This document shows, in pieces, positions 1-7,023 of a stretch of DNA of 33,785 bases (its first letter is position 1; each line of letters starts with the position of its first letter). Position numbers and translations under genes: made by a program. The stretch lies in the NCBI GenBank assembly GCA_964372275.1, contig CAYJRR010000042.1:1-33785 (forward strand), written 5' to 3'. Source of the DNA: CAYJRR01 sp964372275 [NCBI: uncultured bacterium]. GTDB lineage: Bacteria; CAYJRR01. The notes under the pieces were generated by a model. The model saw only the letters and a program-made list of their open reading frames with translations. It made no database searches and had not been told where the DNA came from.

Positions 1-542
1 GCCGCGTCGAGTGGCCGCGCGTCGGCGTGGCGTATCCACGTCTCCAGGAACGGCCGTCCGAGCTCGACGGTGGCGGGCCCCTCGATCGCGAGGTGCGCGT
101 CACGCCAGCCTTGACCGCCGGCGGATCGCGAAAGATGGCAGCGATCGAAGTTCAAGCCGCCCGCGAATCCGATGCGCCCGTCGACGACGACCGTCTTGCG
201 GTGGTTGCGCCGGTAGAACCCCCAGCGGCGCCTCCACGGTGCGATCGGGTGGAACGCGGCGACCTGCACGCCGGCGCGTCGGAGCGATTCGAACAGCGAA
301 GGGGGGGTGGTGAAACAGCCCACGCCGTCGTAGAGCAGCCTCACCTCGACGCCGGCGGCGGCGCGTTCGGCGAGGCGTCGGGCGAGCGCCCGGCCGACGG
401 CGTCGTCGCGCAGGATGTAGGTCTCGAGGTGGACGAAGCGGCGCGCCGAGGCGATCGCGTCCAGAATTGCGCCGTACGTCGGCTCCCCGTCGCGGAGGAG
501 GGTGACCCGGTTTCCGCCGACGTAGCGCTCGTCGGACTCCAT
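1..542 (-). CDS. Phospholipase D / cardiolipin synthase-like protein, 3' end cut by the window edge
   Basis: The minus strand reads about 180 residues of a PLD-superfamily protein before it runs off position 1. Residues 114-131 carry an HKD motif: H114, K116, D121, then G128-G129 and N131. The text before it (LETYILRDD, then VRLLYDGVG) is typical of bacterial cardiolipin synthases, which join two phosphatidylglycerols at the inner membrane. Cardiolipin synthases carry two HKD motifs, so the second should lie outside the window. No N-terminal membrane helices are present, so it would be a short ClsB/YbhO-like form. The start is uncertain: the ATG at 542 has GGAGG directly against it, and an in-frame ATG at 578 would add 12 residues. 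It is divergent from the MFS gene, whose start lies within about 35 bases. The exact substrate within the family is not shown. Confidence 0.85.
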   Translation of the reverse strand, partial: MESDERYVGGNRVTLLRDGEPTYGAILDAIASARRFVHLETYILRDDAVGRALARRLAERAAAGVEVRLLYDGVGCFTTPPSLFESLRRAGVQVAAFHPIAPWRRRWGFYRRNHRKTVVVDGRIGFAGGLNFDRCHLSRSAGGQGWRDAHLAIEGPATVELGRPFLETWIRHADARPLDA

Positions 543-576
543 CCTCCGGAAAGATAGACACGCTCCGGATCGGCGC

Positions 577-1809
577 ATGCCTGCTCTATGCTCGCTGCCC
601 ATGGCGGAGCGGTCGGCGAATCCGGGATTCCCGCGGACCGTCTGGGCGGTGGGGCTGGTCAGCCTCCTCACCGACGTCGGCGGAGAGATGGTCTTTCCGC
701 TGCTGCCGCGATTTCTCGGATCGATGACCGCGGCCGGGGCGGCGGCGGTCGGGGTGGTGGAGGGGGTGGCCGACGCCGTCTCGCAGCTGGTCCGGCCTTG
801 GGTCGGCGCCCGCTCCGACGCGCGCGGCCGCCGGAAGCCGTTCATGCTGCTCGGGTACGGGCTCTCGTCCGCGGCGCGGCCGTTGCTCGCCGTCGCGCAC
901 GGGGTGTTCGGGGTCGGACTCCTGCGTTGCGCCGACCGGCTCGGCAAGGGGATCCGAAGCAGCCCGCGGGACGCGCTGATCGCGAGCAGCGTCGAGTCGT
1001 CGCGACTGGCGCGCGCCTTCTCGCTGCATCGCGCGATGGATCACGCCGGCGCGGTGCTGGGGCCGATGCTGGCGACGGCGTTGCTCGCCGCGGGCTTGAG
1101 CGTGCGGCAGGTCTTCGCCGCGACCCTCGTGCCGGGGGCGCTCGCATGGCTGGCGATCGTGCTCTTCGTGCGCGAACCCGACGCGCTGCCGCGGCCGCCG
1201 CCGGTCGAGCCGTCCGCCGACGGAGCGGCGGAACCGGACCCCGCCGACCCGGCGGCGCCGCTTCCCGAATCGCTCCGCGCCTTCGTCAAGGTGTTGTTCC
1301 TGTTCGCCCTGGGATCGTCGACCGACGCGTTGCTCCTGTTGCGGGCGTCGGAGATGGGGCTTGGGTCGACGGCGGTGGCGGGGGCGTGGACGCTCCTCCA
1401 CGTGGTCAAGGTCGCGGCCAGCGTGCCCGGCGGCGCGTTGGCCGACCGCATCGGCCCGGTCCGGGCCGTCGGTCTCGGGTGGCTGGTCTACGCCGTCGTC
1501 TACGCCGGGTTCGCGGTCGGCGGAGGCGGATTCGCGCCGTGGGCGCTGTTCGGCGTCTACGGGCTCTACTACGCGCTGACCGAGGGGGCGGAGAAGGCGG
1601 TCGTGGCGCGGCTCGTCCCGCGCGGGGTCCGCGGGCGCGCCTTGGGTACGATGTCGTTCGCGCTGGGGGCCGGAAACCTGATCGCGTCGGCCGGAGCCGG
1701 CTGGCTCTACGCGCAGGCGGGCCCGGAGGTTGCATTCGGCAGCGGCGCGCTCCTGGCGCTGTCCGCGATGGTCGCGCTCGTGTGGTGGTCGGCGCGGTAC
1801 CGCCTCTAA
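577..1809 (+). CDS. Major facilitator superfamily (MFS) transporter
   Basis: A 410-residue polytopic membrane protein with about 12 hydrophobic segments in two halves. Between the halves, near residues 205-230, is a Pro/Asp/Glu-rich cytoplasmic linker. The loop after the second helix contains the MFS signature as GARSDARGRRKP, and the sixth-seventh helix boundary and second half repeat the fold (GGALADRIG near residue 285). The order fits the drug/metabolite exporters of the DHA type, but nothing shows the substrate. The start could be ATG 577 or ATG 601 (residue 9); neither has a clear Shine-Dalgarno. The gene is divergent from the phospholipase-D-like gene and converges on yajQ, with the two stop codons overlapping. 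Confidence 0.85.
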   Translation: MPALCSLPMAERSANPGFPRTVWAVGLVSLLTDVGGEMVFPLLPRFLGSMTAAGAAAVGVVEGVADAVSQLVRPWVGARSDARGRRKPFMLLGYGLSSAARPLLAVAHGVFGVGLLRCADRLGKGIRSSPRDALIASSVESSRLARAFSLHRAMDHAGAVLGPMLATALLAAGLSVRQVFAATLVPGALAWLAIVLFVREPDALPRPPPVEPSADGAAEPDPADPAAPLPESLRAFVKVLFLFALGSSTDALLLLRASEMGLGSTAVAGAWTLLHVVKVAASVPGGALADRIGPVRAVGLGWLVYAVVYAGFAVGGGGFAPWALFGVYGLYYALTEGAEKAVVARLVPRGVRGRALGTMSFALGAGNLIASAGAGWLYAQAGPEVAFGSGALLALSAMVALVWWSARYRL

Positions 1810-2297
1810 TCGCGGAAGTTGACGAAGGCCAGCGGCAGCTCGAAGTCGAGCGCCTTCATCGCCGCGATCACCTCCTGCAACGAATCGCGACTCTTGGAGG
1901 AACAGCGCACGAAGTTCCCGTTGATCGAGGCCTGGACCTTCGGATGGCTGTCCTTGACGTGTTTCACCAGCTTCTTGGCGTTGACGTCGTCGATGCCGTC
2001 GCGGAGCTTGATCTTCTGTTTCGAGGTACCGCCCGGGCCCGGCTCCACCTTCTGCTTGTCGAGACACTTGAGGGAGACGGCGCGCTTCACCAGGCGCGTC
2101 TCGACGACGTCGAGCGCCGCCGTGACGCGGTCGTCGGTCGACGACCGGATCTCGAGCGACTTCTCCTTCTCGTTGAGCTCCAGGACGGTGTTCGTCCCCT
2201 TGAAGTCGAATCGCTGGCCGATCTCCTTGCGCGCCTGATCGACCGCGTTGACGACCTCGGGCCACTCCAGCTTGTTGACGACGTCCATCGACGGCAT
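1806..2297 (-). CDS. yajQ: YajQ family nucleotide-binding protein
   Basis: The 163-residue protein matches YajQ (UPF0234) over its full length. It starts MPSMDVV and has the RFDFKGT segment, the KLRDGI / KKLVKHVKDS / KVQASI core and the conserved ending FVNFRD. YajQ proteins have two ferredoxin-like domains and bind nucleotides; in Xanthomonas and Pseudomonas some bind cyclic di-GMP and modulate transcription. Which ligand is bound here cannot be read from the sequence. The start is secure: AAGGAGGA (2301-2308, minus strand) lies 3 bases upstream, and the N-terminus aligns with E. coli YajQ. The leader further upstream holds a run of T residues on the coding strand (2332-2341). It converges on the MFS gene with a 4-base overlap. 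Confidence 0.95.
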   Translation of the reverse strand: MPSMDVVNKLEWPEVVNAVDQARKEIGQRFDFKGTNTVLELNEKEKSLEIRSSTDDRVTAALDVVETRLVKRAVSLKCLDKQKVEPGPGGTSKQKIKLRDGIDDVNAKKLVKHVKDSHPKVQASINGNFVRCSSKSRDSLQEVIAAMKALDFELPLAFVNFRD

Positions 2298-2414
2298 CGA
2301 TCCTCCTTGAAACGGCGGCGGATCCTACCTCAAAAAAAAATTGTTTTCGCCGCGCGCGCGAGGCGATGATCTGCGCGACGTTTGCCGTTCCATGTTTCTT
2401 TTGGAGGGGATCGA

Positions 2415-3059
2415 ATGAGGATCGAGATCGGTGGCGTTGTGCGGACGGGGGCCTTGGGGCTGTTCATGGCGGTGGCGGGTTCGGCGTGGGCGCAGGAGCC
2501 GGCGCCGGCCGCTCCGGCGGAGGCAGGCTCCGACGGGATGAGCATCCGGGCGGCCGTCTTCCTCGGGCAGAAGGCGCTCGACGACGACTGGGACTTCAGC
2601 GGAGACGGCGTTCCGGACGACTTCGATTTCAGCAAGCAGTTGGAATTCGGCGTCGAGACGACGTGGGATCCGCACAAATTCCCGGTGGCGATCGCCGCCG
2701 ATCTCTTCTACTCGATGGGCAGCGCCGACGACGAAGGGATCGAGCTGTCGGTGAGCACCATGGAGCTGGGGCTGGGCGTCCGCAAGTTCTTCGCCATGGA
2801 CAAGATCACCCCCTATGCCGGCGCCGGGATCCTCTACGGATCGGCGTCGTCGAAGCTCGAGTCCGACTTCGGCGACTCGGACGACAGCGAGTCGGCGATC
2901 GGCTTCTGGGCCGGTGGCGGCGCGCTGTACGGCATCAACGACAAGCTCTCGGTAGGTGCGGCGGTTCGTTACTCCTCCTACGAACCGGAGTTCGAGGACG
3001 ACGACATCGCCTCGGGCGGGCTGCACTACGGCCTGACGTTGAGCTACGTGATCAAGTAG
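2415..3059 (+). CDS. Small outer-membrane beta-barrel protein (first of a tandem pair)
   Basis: A 214-residue exported protein. An N-terminal signal peptide (MRIEIGG, then a hydrophobic stretch) ends at AWAQ, and an Ala/Pro linker follows. The rest alternates polar and aromatic residues as in an eight-strand OmpA/OprF-like barrel: VAIAADLFYS, LGLGVRKFF, ITPYAGAGILYG, AIGFWAGGGALYG, VGAAVRYSSYEPEF, and a last strand LTLSYVIK. Asp-rich loops (DFGDSDDSES, EFEDDD) would face outside and could bind cations, which is inference. The ATG at 2415 is preferred over an upstream in-frame GTG because GGAGGGG lies at 2403-2409. The next gene encodes a clear relative three bases downstream, so the two are probably co-transcribed. 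Confidence 0.8.
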   Translation: MRIEIGGVVRTGALGLFMAVAGSAWAQEPAPAAPAEAGSDGMSIRAAVFLGQKALDDDWDFSGDGVPDDFDFSKQLEFGVETTWDPHKFPVAIAADLFYSMGSADDEGIELSVSTMELGLGVRKFFAMDKITPYAGAGILYGSASSKLESDFGDSDDSESAIGFWAGGGALYGINDKLSVGAAVRYSSYEPEFEDDDIASGGLHYGLTLSYVIK

Positions 3060-3062
3060 CGC

Positions 3063-3800
3063 GTGGCCGATCGTCGTCCGATGTGGCGCACGATCCGGAG
3101 GGAGTTCTGGCTGGCGGTGGTCGCGATCGCGGTCACCGCCAGCGCTGCCTCCGGTGGATCGCCGGCCGCCGCGGGGCTTGGGGGGAAGGGGACCTCCGCT
3201 CCGGCGGCGACGCCGGCTCCTGGCCAGGGCGGGACCGCTGTCCCGGGCCCGACGGCAACTGCCACCGCCAGCCCGACGCCGACACCGACACCGACGCCGA
3301 AAGGACTGACGATCGCCGGCTTCTTCGGGCGGAAGACGCTCGACGACGACGATTGGCCGGAGATGGACGAGCAGCGTGCCCTGGGCATCGAGTCGACGTT
3401 CGAGCTGCGGTCGCTCCCGGTCGACGTCGCGGCCGACCTCTTCTATTCGTCGGGGAAGGACAAGGCGTTCGGTACGCACTACGAGGGGAGCACGCTCGAG
3501 CTGTGCGCCGGCGCGCGACGGTGGTTCGAGCTCGGCCGCATCCGCCCCTACGTCGGCGGCGGCCTGTTGTGGGGGAAGGCGACGCAGAAGGTCGAGATCG
3601 AGGGGTTCAGCGAGACCGAGGACGAAGAGTCGGGGGTCGGCTTCTGGGCCGGCGCCGGCGCGGCCTTCGCCTTGACGAGCTCCTTCCAGATCGGCGCCAC
3701 CTTCCGCTACTCCTCGTGGGAGGTGGAGCTCGAGGAGGCCGAGATCGACGTCGAAGCCGGCGGCACCGCGCTCGGCGTCACCGCATCGCTCCGCTTCTAG
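3063..3800 (+). CDS. Outer-membrane beta-barrel protein with Pro-Thr linker (second of a tandem pair)
   Basis: A 245-residue relative of the preceding gene. Shared blocks include LDDDDW, VDVAADLFYSS, TLELCAGARRWFEL, IRPYVGGGLLWG, ESGVGFWAGAGAAF and IGATFRYSSWEVE, so the barrel is the same fold. It differs in having a basic N-terminus and signal peptide, then a low-complexity Ala/Gly/Pro/Thr linker (about residues 30-80) ending in a run of Pro-Thr pairs. That linker may span the periplasm or be glycosylated (inference). The start could be GTG 3063 or ATG 3081. It begins three bases after the first gene stops. Downstream, 3806-3824 can form a GCGCCC/GGGCGC hairpin without a T-run. Function unknown. 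Confidence 0.75.
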   Translation: MADRRPMWRTIRREFWLAVVAIAVTASAASGGSPAAAGLGGKGTSAPAATPAPGQGGTAVPGPTATATASPTPTPTPTPKGLTIAGFFGRKTLDDDDWPEMDEQRALGIESTFELRSLPVDVAADLFYSSGKDKAFGTHYEGSTLELCAGARRWFELGRIRPYVGGGLLWGKATQKVEIEGFSETEDEESGVGFWAGAGAAFALTSSFQIGATFRYSSWEVELEEAEIDVEAGGTALGVTASLRF

Positions 3801-3846
3801 TTCTGGCGCCCCGAGGGAGGGCGCTGTCCGAACCATCCCGCATCGC

Positions 3847-3875
3847 TTGACGGTCGCGCGCGCGCCTGGTACCTA
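3847..3875 (+). promoter_or_regulatory. Candidate sigma-70 promoter for tRNA-Thr
   Basis: TTGACG (3847-3852) is followed after 17 bases by TACCTA (3870-3875). The expected start of transcription, about 3882, would precede the mature tRNA by about 10 bases. The -35 element is good and the -10 is weak; position and spacing support it. Confidence 0.45.
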
Positions 3876-3891
3876 GAAGCCGGCCGATCAC

Positions 3892-3967
3892 GCCGCTGTA
3901 GCTCAGTTGGTAGAGCAGCTGATTCGTAATCAGCAGGTCATCGGTTCAAGTCCGATCAGCGGCTCCA
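3892..3967 (+). tRNA. tRNA-Thr (anticodon CGT)
   Basis: A complete 76-base cloverleaf. The acceptor stem GCCGCTG (3892-3898) pairs with CAGCGGC (3957-3963). The D stem is GCTC/GAGC, and the anticodon stem GCTGA (3918-3922) pairs with TCAGC (3930-3934). The loop TTCGTAA puts CGT at 34-36, which reads the threonine codon ACG. The T stem ATCGG/CCGAT flanks TTCAAGT. The discriminator is T and CCA is encoded (3965-3967). An intrinsic terminator starts five bases later, so this is a single-gene transcription unit. Confidence 0.97.
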
Positions 3968-3971
3968 GTCG

Positions 3972-4000
3972 AAAGCCCCGCGCGTTGGCCGCGGGGCTTT
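3972..4000 (+). terminator. Intrinsic terminator after tRNA-Thr
   Basis: A perfect 11-bp stem AAAGCCCCGCG (3972-3982) / CGCGGGGCTTT (3990-4000) encloses a 7-base loop and is followed by CTTCGTCTT. The T-run is partly inside the stem. It starts five bases after the tRNA CCA end. Confidence 0.9.
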
Positions 4001-4093
4001 CTTCGTCTTGCGGGGCGCGCAGGCTCGCCTTTGGTTCGGCAAACCGGCGCCGATTCCGCCGTCGTTTCGCGGTGCGACCGGGCGGTCGCTTGG

Positions 4094-4113
4094 CTGATTG
4101 ACTTATCAGTCAG
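4094..4113 (+). promoter_or_regulatory. Possible operator: imperfect inverted repeat upstream of the glycosidase-like lipoprotein
   Basis: CTGATTGAC is followed by a near-complementary ATCAGTCAG, with the core TGACT-tatc-AGTCA (4099-4112). This resembles the palindromes bound by TetR-type repressors. It contains TTGACT (4098-4103), which could be a -35 element, but no good -10 follows at 16-18 bases. It lies about 80 bases before the ATG at 4195 in an otherwise gene-free 190-base spacer. The assignment is tentative; no regulator gene is adjacent. Confidence 0.3.
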
Positions 4114-4194
4114 TTTTCGGTGGATCGGTGGATCGGCCTTCTGTAGAACAGCGCACCCGTCGGGGAGCGTGGGAGCTTGTAGGAGGACGATTCG

Positions 4195-5889
4195 ATGCGA
4201 CGCGCGACATGGCTCACCGTTTCGTTCGGGATCCTTTCGATCGTCGGCTGCGACGGTGGAGACGCCGGCGGCGGAGCGTCGGCGCCGGAGGAGGACGCGG
4301 CGAGCGTCGTCTCCTCCAATCTCCCCACGGCGCTTCTCTGCGGGCAGACGTTCGCCGCCGAGGTGGTGGTGAAGAACGAGGGGCTTAGCCACTGGACGCG
4401 CGACGCAGGGTACAAGTTGGGTGCCGTCGACGACGCCGATCCGTTCTACAACCTGGACACGAGGGTGTGGCTGGAGGAGGGGGAGATCGTTCCGCCGGGA
4501 GCCAGCCACACCTTCACCATCCCGATGCGCGCGCCGCCGCTCGCCGGGACCTACGTCACCGACTGGCAGATGGTGCACGAGTTCGTCGCCTGGTTTGGCG
4601 AGAAGGCGACCTCGACCGTCGAGGTGACGTGCGACTTCCCCCACCGTTCCGGACTCGTCCGGCTGACCGGTAACGCCCTCGAGGACGACCTCGGGACGTT
4701 CAACGCGCTCGGCACGACGATGTTCTGGGCGGCGTGGGGATACAAATACGACCGGCCGAAGCTCGAGGCGAACCTCGCCTTCCTCCAGGCGCACGGCTTC
4801 GATTACATCCGGGCGCTGGGGGTCGTCGGCGACTACGAGAACGCCGACTACTGGGACGGACGCGAGATCGACTGGCACTGGGAGGACTACGACCAGGTGA
4901 TCGCGGGGCTCACCGATCTGGCGTTCGACGTCTACGGGATCCGTGTGCAGTGGACGCTGATCGGCGACGGCCAGGTGAACATCCCGGAGGAGGCCGACCG
5001 CTACGCACTGGTCGACCGCTTCCTGGCGATGAGCGAAGGCCGCGAAGAGAAGATCATCCTCTTCGAGATCGCCAACGAGGCCTGGCAGAACGGATTCGAG
5101 GGGAGCGACGGGATCGCCCAGCTCCGGGCGCTGTCGTCGTACATGAAGGATCGCACCGAGATCCTCGTGGCCGCCTCGGCGCCGCTGGGCGAGACGTGCG
5201 AGGAGTTCGAGGCGGTCTACGCGGGTGGCGTCGCCGACCTCTCCACGATCCACTTCGACCGCAACGTGTCGCTGGTCGACGGCGCCTGGCGGCCGGTCCG
5301 ACAGCCGTGGGGGATCAACGACTGCAACCTGCCGCCGTCGAGCAACAACGAGCCGATCGGTCCGGGTTCGTCGGTCGCCAGCGAAACCGACCCGGTGAAG
5401 CTCGTCTCGGCGGCGATCGTCACCTACATCTCGACGCTGCCGATGTACGTCTACCACACGCGGGCCGGCGTCCGCGGCGACTTCGAGATCTACGACATGG
5501 AGGGGGCCGACGCCTTCGTCCACCTGAAGACGTTGCTCCCGCCGGACCTTCCGAACTGGTCACGCCGCAACGGCCACTGGGTCGACGCGCCGTTCGTGCC
5601 GTACGCGGGGGAGAACGGGACCCTCTACCCGAACGAGATGTGGCCCGACCTCGACGACCCCGAGAGTGGCGCGGTGCGGACCTACGGGTCGGTGAAGGGG
5701 GAGGAGTTCCTCGTCTTCCCGATGGGGATCCTCGGAAGCCTCACCCTGGAGCCCCGGCAGTACGCCATGGACGTCGACGTGATCGATCCGATGACCGGCC
5801 AGACGGTGGAACAGTTCTCACTGACGGCCGGCCAACCCTTCGTCCTGACCGGGTACGACGCGCTTCTCCTCAAGGGGCGCTTCAAGTAG
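4195..5889 (+). CDS. Secreted lipoprotein with an Ig-like domain and a glycoside-hydrolase-like TIM barrel
   Basis: A 564-residue protein. The signal peptide ends in a lipobox (LSIVGC, Cys19) followed by a Gly/Ala/Glu linker, so it is a lipoprotein. Residues about 40-145 resemble the Ig-like NBR1-type domain found before bacterial enzymes (HWTRDAGYKLG; PGASHTFTIPMRAP; a long hydrophobic strand pattern). From about residue 155 a (beta/alpha)8 glycosidase-like domain follows: LTGNALEDDLG, FLQAHGFDYIRALG, VQWTLIGDGQ, then FEIANEAWQNG, where the Asn-Glu pair at the end of a strand is the usual acid/base of clan GH-A enzymes, and STIHFDRN. A C-terminal beta domain completes it. The nucleophile Glu is not obvious, so activity and substrate are unproven. 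AGGAGGA (4181-4187) fixes the start. Its last 72 bases overlap the 3' end of the convergent response-regulator gene. Confidence 0.75.
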   Translation: MRRATWLTVSFGILSIVGCDGGDAGGGASAPEEDAASVVSSNLPTALLCGQTFAAEVVVKNEGLSHWTRDAGYKLGAVDDADPFYNLDTRVWLEEGEIVPPGASHTFTIPMRAPPLAGTYVTDWQMVHEFVAWFGEKATSTVEVTCDFPHRSGLVRLTGNALEDDLGTFNALGTTMFWAAWGYKYDRPKLEANLAFLQAHGFDYIRALGVVGDYENADYWDGREIDWHWEDYDQVIAGLTDLAFDVYGIRVQWTLIGDGQVNIPEEADRYALVDRFLAMSEGREEKIILFEIANEAWQNGFEGSDGIAQLRALSSYMKDRTEILVAASAPLGETCEEFEAVYAGGVADLSTIHFDRNVSLVDGAWRPVRQPWGINDCNLPPSSNNEPIGPGSSVASETDPVKLVSAAIVTYISTLPMYVYHTRAGVRGDFEIYDMEGADAFVHLKTLLPPDLPNWSRRNGHWVDAPFVPYAGENGTLYPNEMWPDLDDPESGAVRTYGSVKGEEFLVFPMGILGSLTLEPRQYAMDVDVIDPMTGQTVEQFSLTAGQPFVLTGYDALLLKGRFK

Positions 5890-6288
5890 CTCGAGCACCG
5901 ACGAGACGAGCTCGTCGGCGTCGAACGGCTTGTGGAGGAAACCGTCGAGCGCGTCGGCGAACGCCTCCGCCCGGAGCGCGTGCCCGCTGCACCCGACGAT
6001 GCGCGTGCGCCGAAGGCGCGGATGGCGCCGGAGCGCGCGCACCAGCCGGGTGGTGCTGACCGGCATCACCACGTCGCAGAGAATCGCGTGCGGAGCGAAG
6101 GCCGCGGCCGCCGAGACCAGACGCTCGACGGGCAGTCCGGCGCGCGGATGCAGCGCCCAGGCGTCGATGCCCCGTTCGCGGAAGGTGTCGACCATCGCCA
6201 CGGCGAGGTCCCGCTCGTCTTCGAGCACCAGGACCCGGAGGCGGCTCGGCGTGGTGGCAGGGGAGGGGTCGGTCGTCGGTTCCGGCAT
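5818..6288 (-). CDS. Single-domain response regulator (receiver domain)
   Basis: A 156-residue protein that is one receiver domain plus short tails. After a Pro/Thr-rich N-terminus come strand 1 (LRVLVLEDE, acidic pair E23-D24), strand 3 with the phosphoacceptor in AILCDVVMP (D72), strand 4 IVGCSGHA (S101 as the switch Ser/Thr) and strand 5 with the conserved Lys in FLHKPF (K120). All residues needed for phosphorylation are present. There is no DNA-binding or enzyme output domain, so it would act through a partner, as CheY- or Spo0F-like proteins do. No histidine kinase is adjacent. The last 24 residues are antisense to the end of the glycosidase-like gene and are probably disordered. The ATG at 6288 has no clear Shine-Dalgarno. 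Confidence 0.8.
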   Translation of the reverse strand: MPEPTTDPSPATTPSRLRVLVLEDERDLAVAMVDTFRERGIDAWALHPRAGLPVERLVSAAAAFAPHAILCDVVMPVSTTRLVRALRRHPRLRRTRIVGCSGHALRAEAFADALDGFLHKPFDADELVSSVLELLEAPLEEKRVVPGQDEGLAGRQ

Positions 6289-6392
6289 GGTCCCGGAGGT
6301 AGGTCTCCGGACCGAGGCCGTCGAGGAAAATTCGCGCGTGCCGCGGAATCGGTTGCGGACGCACCGCGTGCGCGGAGCCGGCGCGCACGCGG

Positions 6393-7001
6393 CTACGATC
6401 GCGGAGGGTCGATGGCGTAGACGAGGTCGGCGGGCGGGTGACCTCCGTCGTCCGACCGGTCCGGGCCGCGCGACCACAGACGGCGCTCGCCTTCGGCGGA
6501 GACGTAGCGCGGCGGGCCGCCGTCGGCGTACGGATCGTCGGGTACCTCGAGGAGGAAGGCGGGGACGAGCTCGTCGAGCGTTTCCGGATACCGGTCCCGC
6601 TCCAACCGGAAGCGCTCGAGGGCGGCGCCGATCCGGGCCAGGTCGGCGTGGGCGCGCGCATGCCGCCGATCGCGGAGGAAGGTCGACCAGGGGCCGGCCA
6701 GCAGCGCGACCAGCAGGAACCCGAACCCCGCGGCGAAGACCAGGGCGAAGGACGCGACGAGCCACGGGAGTCGGGGAGACCTGCGTGGCGACGTCCCGTC
6801 CGGCCGCGTGCGGCGATCCGGCGGAACGACGCCGGAGCCGCGCGTCACCGCCTTCGCTTCCTCGCCGTCGAGGAGGCGCCGCTTGCAGCGTTCGCAGAGG
6901 AGGATCTTCTCGAACGGCACCACGCAGTCGGCGCAGAACTCTCCGCTGCATCCGCCGCAGGTCGCGACCGCGTCGCGGTCGGGATGGACGCCGCAGCTCA
7001 C
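6393..7001 (-). CDS. B-box-type zinc finger / transmembrane / GspG-like domain protein
   Basis: A 202-residue protein of three parts. Residues 3-39 hold a Cys/His zinc-binding array (C3, H6, C15, C18, C23, C26, C36, C39) in the style of bacterial B-box zinc fingers. A hydrophobic transmembrane segment spans about 78-103. Residues about 108-200 resemble the periplasmic part of the major pseudopilin GspG: a helix (ADLARIGAALERFRLERDRYPETLDELV) followed by PDDPYADGG, a short strand region and an Asp-rich end. The type III prepilin cleavage site is absent, so it cannot be a normal pseudopilin. The zinc finger would be cytoplasmic and the GspG-like part periplasmic. It starts 22 bases after the RDD gene stops, so they are probably one operon. 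Function unknown. Confidence 0.7.
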   Translation of the reverse strand: MSCGVHPDRDAVATCGGCSGEFCADCVVPFEKILLCERCKRRLLDGEEAKAVTRGSGVVPPDRRTRPDGTSPRRSPRLPWLVASFALVFAAGFGFLLVALLAGPWSTFLRDRRHARAHADLARIGAALERFRLERDRYPETLDELVPAFLLEVPDDPYADGGPPRYVSAEGERRLWSRGPDRSDDGGHPPADLVYAIDPPRS

Positions 7002-7023
7002 GGCCGTGACTCCGCCGTGCCCG

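Noticed and set aside
586-2265. Minus-strand frame opposite the MFS gene
   Set aside because: No motif and unusual Arg content; the MFS frame has clear helices.
3260-3305. Microsatellite or regulatory repeat of CCGACA/CCGACG units
   Set aside because: It is the coding sequence of the Pro-Thr linker of the second barrel protein.
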